Assembly (NCBI GenBank): GCA_947496375.1
Contig: CANMCY010000005.1
Coordinates: forward strand, 62,001 to 126,000
Source of the DNA: Flavobacteriales bacterium
Lineage (GTDB): Bacteria; Bacteroidota; Bacteroidia; NS11-12g; UBA955
Reading direction: 5' to 3'
DNA: 64,000 bases
The translations under genes and the position numbers were made by a program. Below the pieces are notes generated by a model. That model ran no database searches and was not told where the DNA came from. It saw nothing but the letters and a program-made list of their open reading frames with translations. Positions 61,191-64,000 of this stretch are shown here, piece after piece (position 1 is the first letter of the stretch; each line of letters begins with the position of its first letter).

Positions 61191-61967
61191 TTACAATTTC
61201 TGGAATTTGATGATCCCATTTTCATTGGATTTGCTCCATTTCAGGTAATAAAAACCCTGAGGCAAATTACGGGTATTGATGTTTAAGCCCGAGATTTCCA
61301 CCGGATATGCAGCCCCATTGATTCCGGTTACGGTGAGCTGATCAACGGCTTTGTTCAATGATAAATTATCCATGCATGGGTTGGGGAATGCCGATAATTT
61401 TACAGTCGCAATTTGATTGGTGTTGCTGCTGGCATCCAATGTAAGAACTTTTTTGGCAGTGGCTGCCTGGTCGCCGGTGGCTGCGCCTGTGCCGTTAGCT
61501 GCAATTCCTGCTGCGTAAATGGTCACATCACTGGTGGGGTTTGCGGGTGCCGTCCATTCATAGGACCATGCGCCCACAGCACTGGGTGAATTTTGCACCA
61601 CAATATCGCGGCTGTTTGCGCTGATAATTCTCGAAGCCGAGGTAGCGTTGGCAGTAGTGCCTGTTTTTTTATTGGTGGCATCCAAAACGGTGCTTTGGAA
61701 TCCTTTAACTGTAGATGCGCCAAGAACTCCAACAACGATGGTGTAAGTTTTACCGGCTTTGTAGGAAGTTACCGGAGTCATCATGCCTTTTTCGGTTACA
61801 CCAATATTGATGGATGTGCCTTGAATACCGCCACTGTGACAGGATCCGCAATTGCCGTCAGATGACGGTGCCCCTGTGCGGTCATCGGTTCTGCCGCTTG
61901 AACTCCCCATTAATATTACGGCACTGGCCATAACGAGACCTGAAACGATAAAGTAATTTTTTCTCAT
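61191..61967 (-). CDS. Choice-of-anchor V/Reelin-like protein with CxxCH motif and T9SS type A sorting domain
   Basis: The 258-residue product has a signal peptide (to about ILMGSSS), a segment TGAPSSDGNCGSCHSGGIQG holding a CxxCH haem-binding motif, a beta-sandwich domain (ITIVVGVLGASTVKGFQSTVLDATNKKTG-like strands, GAWSYEWTAPA, VTIYAAGIAANG) like the choice-of-anchor V or reelin-type domain, and a short type A sorting domain (FPNPCMDNLSLNKAVDQLTVTG ... GFYYLKWS). I infer a secreted surface protein, perhaps with covalent haem. Function unknown. Confidence 0.8.
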   Translation of the reverse strand: MRKNYFIVSGLVMASAVILMGSSSGRTDDRTGAPSSDGNCGSCHSGGIQGTSINIGVTEKGMMTPVTSYKAGKTYTIVVGVLGASTVKGFQSTVLDATNKKTGTTANATSASRIISANSRDIVVQNSPSAVGAWSYEWTAPANPTSDVTIYAAGIAANGTGAATGDQAATAKKVLTLDASSNTNQIATVKLSAFPNPCMDNLSLNKAVDQLTVTGINGAAYPVEISGLNINTRNLPQGFYYLKWSKSNENGIIKFQKL

Positions 61968-62109
61968 TTTATAGATTTTAGTTGCAAATTAACATTTTTT
62001 TTAGTAAATTTAAAATGAGTAATCCATCATATTTCTGTTAAATGGATGATTGTGAGTAATCCGTGAAAAATGTGGATTGTTTGGCAAACAAATCGCAGCG
62101 TTATTTCAT

Positions 62110-62117
62110 TACTTTTG
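62110..62117 (+). promoter_or_regulatory. Candidate -7 box for the nuo operon
   Basis: TACTTTTG matches TAnnTTTG and ends 16 bases before the nuoA ATG. No well-spaced -33 TTG is seen. Confidence 0.5.
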
Positions 62118-62133
62118 TAATCGCTAAAAAAGT

Positions 62134-62499
62134 ATGAGCAGCCCATCGAGTTATCTGCCCATCGTGATTCAAACAGGAGTAGCCATCGGTTTTGTCGCAC
62201 TGGCACTGGGTTTGTCTCATTTGTTGGGTCCAAAGAGAAAGACTACCCAAAAAGATGAAACCTTTGAATGTGGCATCGAAACACAGGGTAATGCCCGGTT
62301 TCCGGTGTCTGTCAAATATTTCCTAACCGCCATATTGTTTGTTTTATTTGATGTAGAGGTGATTTTCTTTTATCCCTATGCCGTCAATTTCAAAGAAATG
62401 GGCGCAGAAGGATTTATTGCGGTAGTTTCATTTGTAGCCTTGTTTCTGGCCGGATTCATTTATGTCTGGAAAAAAGGTGCTTTTGAGTGGGAACGTTAA
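62134..62499 (+). CDS. nuoA: NADH-quinone oxidoreductase subunit A
   Basis: Three-helix membrane subunit of Complex I. Landmarks in the 121 residues are KDETFECGIETQGNARFPVSVKYFLTAILFVLFDVEVIFFYPYA, with the conserved Cys loop and acidic DVEVIFFYP. It begins the nuo operon, 27 bases before nuoB. Confidence 0.96.
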   Translation: MSSPSSYLPIVIQTGVAIGFVALALGLSHLLGPKRKTTQKDETFECGIETQGNARFPVSVKYFLTAILFVLFDVEVIFFYPYAVNFKEMGAEGFIAVVSFVALFLAGFIYVWKKGAFEWER

Positions 62500-62526
62500 A
62501 TCATAATTAAACATAATCACAGGTAA

Positions 62527-63069
62527 ATGGTAAAGATGGTAGAAGCTCCGGAGGGTGTTGAGGGACAAGGTTTTTTTGCCACCTCGCTGGATAAAGTAAT
62601 AGGAATGGCACGCGCCAATTCATTGTGGCCGCTTCCGTTTGCAACTTCCTGTTGCGGAATTGAATTTATGGCAACCATGGGAGCGAATTATGATTTGGCC
62701 CGTTTTGGTTCAGAGCGTCTCAGTTTTTCGCCCCGACAGGCCGATTTGCTCATGGTTATGGGTACCATCGCAAAGAAAATGGGCCCCGTACTCAAGCAGG
62801 TTTATGATCAGATGGCGGAACCCAAATGGGTGATTGCTGTGGGAGCATGTGCCAGCAGTGGTGGCATTTTTGATACCTACAGCGTTTTGCAAGGGATAGA
62901 CAGAATTATTCCGGTAGATGTTTACGTTCCCGGTTGTCCACCCCGTCCGGAACAGATTATTGAAGGCGTGATGAAAATTCAGGATCTGGCCCGAAACGAA
63001 AATCTTAGGCGCAGAAATAGTGATGAGTACAAAAAAATGCTGGAAAGCTATAACATCGAAACCCTATGA
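62527..63069 (+). CDS. nuoB: NADH-quinone oxidoreductase subunit B
   Basis: Carries the terminal N2 [4Fe-4S] cluster of Complex I. Ligand Cys occur in ATSCCGIEFMA, VGACASSGG and VPGCPPRPE. At 180 residues it is normal. It overlaps nuoC by four bases (ATGA). Confidence 0.97.
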   Translation: MVKMVEAPEGVEGQGFFATSLDKVIGMARANSLWPLPFATSCCGIEFMATMGANYDLARFGSERLSFSPRQADLLMVMGTIAKKMGPVLKQVYDQMAEPKWVIAVGACASSGGIFDTYSVLQGIDRIIPVDVYVPGCPPRPEQIIEGVMKIQDLARNENLRRRNSDEYKKMLESYNIETL

Positions 63070-63578
63070 GTATGGCTGAATTAAACAACGAAAACGTGCT
63101 GAAGGCCTTGACAGATACTTTCGGTGATGCCATTCTTCATTCAGAAATGCAGTTTGGCATGCTCAATGTTGAAATTCCGGCAGACAGAAATCTGGATATT
63201 ATCGGCTGGCTGAAATCCAATGAGTCACTAAAAATGGAATTTCTTACGGATTTGTGTGCCGTGCACTACCCGGAGCAAAAAGGCCGCGAACTTGCAGTGG
63301 TGTATCACCTGCACAGCTGGACCAAAAATTACCGCATGCGAATTAAGTGTTTTATTTCCGCACAAAAACCTGAAATAGCCAGCCTGACCGGTCTCTACAA
63401 CGCAGCCAATTGGATGGAACGTGAGACCTTTGATTTTTATGGAGTTCAGTTCTCAGGGCACCCTGACCTGAGAAGAATCCTGAATATGGACGAAATGGAT
63501 TATCATCCGCTGCTGAAGCAATATGCACTTGAGGATGAAACCCGCGATGATAAAGACGATAGTTTCTTCGGAAGATGA
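63066..63578 (+). CDS. nuoC: NADH-quinone oxidoreductase subunit C
   Basis: Peripheral arm subunit (30 kDa family) that helps assembly next to NuoD. Landmarks are FLTDLCAVHYPEQKGRELAVVYHL, IASLTGLYNAANWMERETFDFYGVQFSGHPDLRRILNMDE. Length 170. It is separate from nuoD, unlike the fused nuoCD of E. coli, and overlaps nuoD by four bases. Confidence 0.96.
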   Translation: MSMAELNNENVLKALTDTFGDAILHSEMQFGMLNVEIPADRNLDIIGWLKSNESLKMEFLTDLCAVHYPEQKGRELAVVYHLHSWTKNYRMRIKCFISAQKPEIASLTGLYNAANWMERETFDFYGVQFSGHPDLRRILNMDEMDYHPLLKQYALEDETRDDKDDSFFGR

Positions 63579-64000
63579 GCCAGTTAGATACACGCAATTA
63601 CGACAAATTTGTCAGCACCGAAACCATAGACGGTGAAATAGCTACCCTCAATCTGGGGCCTACACATCCTGCAACCCATGGCGTTTTTCAGAACGTAATG
63701 AAGGTGGACGGAGAGCGGATTATTAGCAGTGAACCTACCATCGGCTATATACACAGGGCTTTTGAAAAATTGGCAGAAAGAAGGCCATACAATCAGATTA
63801 CCCCAATTACAGACCGACTGAATTACTGTTCATCGCCTATCAATAATTTAGGTTGGCACATGACCGTAGAAAAGCTGGCAGGTATCCATGTGCCCAAAAA
63901 GGTGGATTACATGCGGGTAATTATCATGGAACTGGCCCGTATTGCGGATCACCTGGTGTGCAACTCTGTTATCGGGGTAGATACCGGAGCCCTGACCGGC
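63575..64000 (+). CDS. nuoD: NADH-quinone oxidoreductase subunit D (3' truncated by window)
   Basis: The visible 142 codons begin MSQLDTRNYDKFVSTETIDG and contain LNLGPTHPATHGVFQNVMKVDGE, GYIHRAFEKLAERRPYNQITPITDRLNYCSSPINN, the start of the 49-kDa quinone-binding subunit. The gene runs off the right edge. Its ATG overlaps the nuoC stop. Confidence 0.96.
   Translation, partial: MSQLDTRNYDKFVSTETIDGEIATLNLGPTHPATHGVFQNVMKVDGERIISSEPTIGYIHRAFEKLAERRPYNQITPITDRLNYCSSPINNLGWHMTVEKLAGIHVPKKVDYMRVIIMELARIADHLVCNSVIGVDTGALTG

Noticed and set aside
1-64000. Mobile elements, prophage or integrated islands
   Set aside because: No transposase, integrase, phage gene, tRNA or long flanking direct repeat was found. 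The AAA_14 ATPase is the only gene of a typically mobile type, and it lies without flanking repeats.

Overview
The window looks like a chromosomal stretch from a member of the Bacteroidota. The evidence is several secreted proteins with type IX secretion (T9SS) C-terminal sorting domains of both type A and type B, families largely confined to this phylum (DUF3078, DUF4837, the long form of signal peptidase I), and repeated matches to the phylum's promoter element TAnnTTTG just upstream of genes. A bacterial mevalonate pathway operon and a Complex I operon narrow it only loosely; a Chitinophagales, Saprospirales or Sphingobacteriales relative is my guess. I see no rRNA, tRNA, transposase, prophage or CRISPR array. 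Gene density is high and no gene-free stretch exceeds 300 bases.

Left part (1-13.4 kb): the tail of one giant Ig-repeat surface protein, a second complete giant (2034 aa) T9SS protein, then a minus-strand group with a DUF3078 outer-membrane protein, a short MscL channel and succinyl-CoA synthetase beta, followed by a LolD-like ATPase. From 13.4 to 22.4 kb come a LuxR-type response regulator and its large sensor kinase (4-base overlap), then a plus-strand run of a DNA-binding-like protein, RecQ and two glycosyltransferases, each touching or overlapping the next. A 1014-aa TPR protein, a possible gene remnant, a membrane-anchored coiled-coil protein, an RmlC-like epimerase, a GNAT acetyltransferase and a MazG-like pyrophosphohydrolase follow.

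The centre (28.2-34.4 kb) is the most informative block: type 2 IPP isomerase, class II HMG-CoA reductase, a GYDIA-family GHMP kinase, diphosphomevalonate decarboxylase, mevalonate kinase and a UbiA-family prenyltransferase in one closely spaced operon. No recognised phosphomevalonate kinase is present, which points to the GYDIA kinase for that step. HMG-CoA synthase and acetoacetyl-CoA thiolase must lie elsewhere.

The right part (34.4-64 kb) is housekeeping mixed with surface proteins: PriA, 4-hydroxyphenylpyruvate dioxygenase, OsmC, two type B T9SS cargoes, YitT, DinB, Nudix, a GxxExxY protein, dihydroorotase, DUF58, thioredoxin, a TIGR02757 protein, an AAA_14/DUF4143 ATPase preceded by three 32-bp palindromic repeats, a Cys/Met-metabolism PLP enzyme, an L,D-transpeptidase, PurN, DUF4837, a LysM lytic transglycosylase, an alanine dehydrogenase homologue with a structured leader, a DapB-LepB-GT39 operon, MltG, a CxxCH-containing T9SS protein, and the start of the nuoABCD operon, cut by the right edge.

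A recurrent theme is promoter -7 boxes ending exactly four bases before the start codon (mazG-like, dapB, lolD, priA, Nudix), which predicts leaderless mRNAs.
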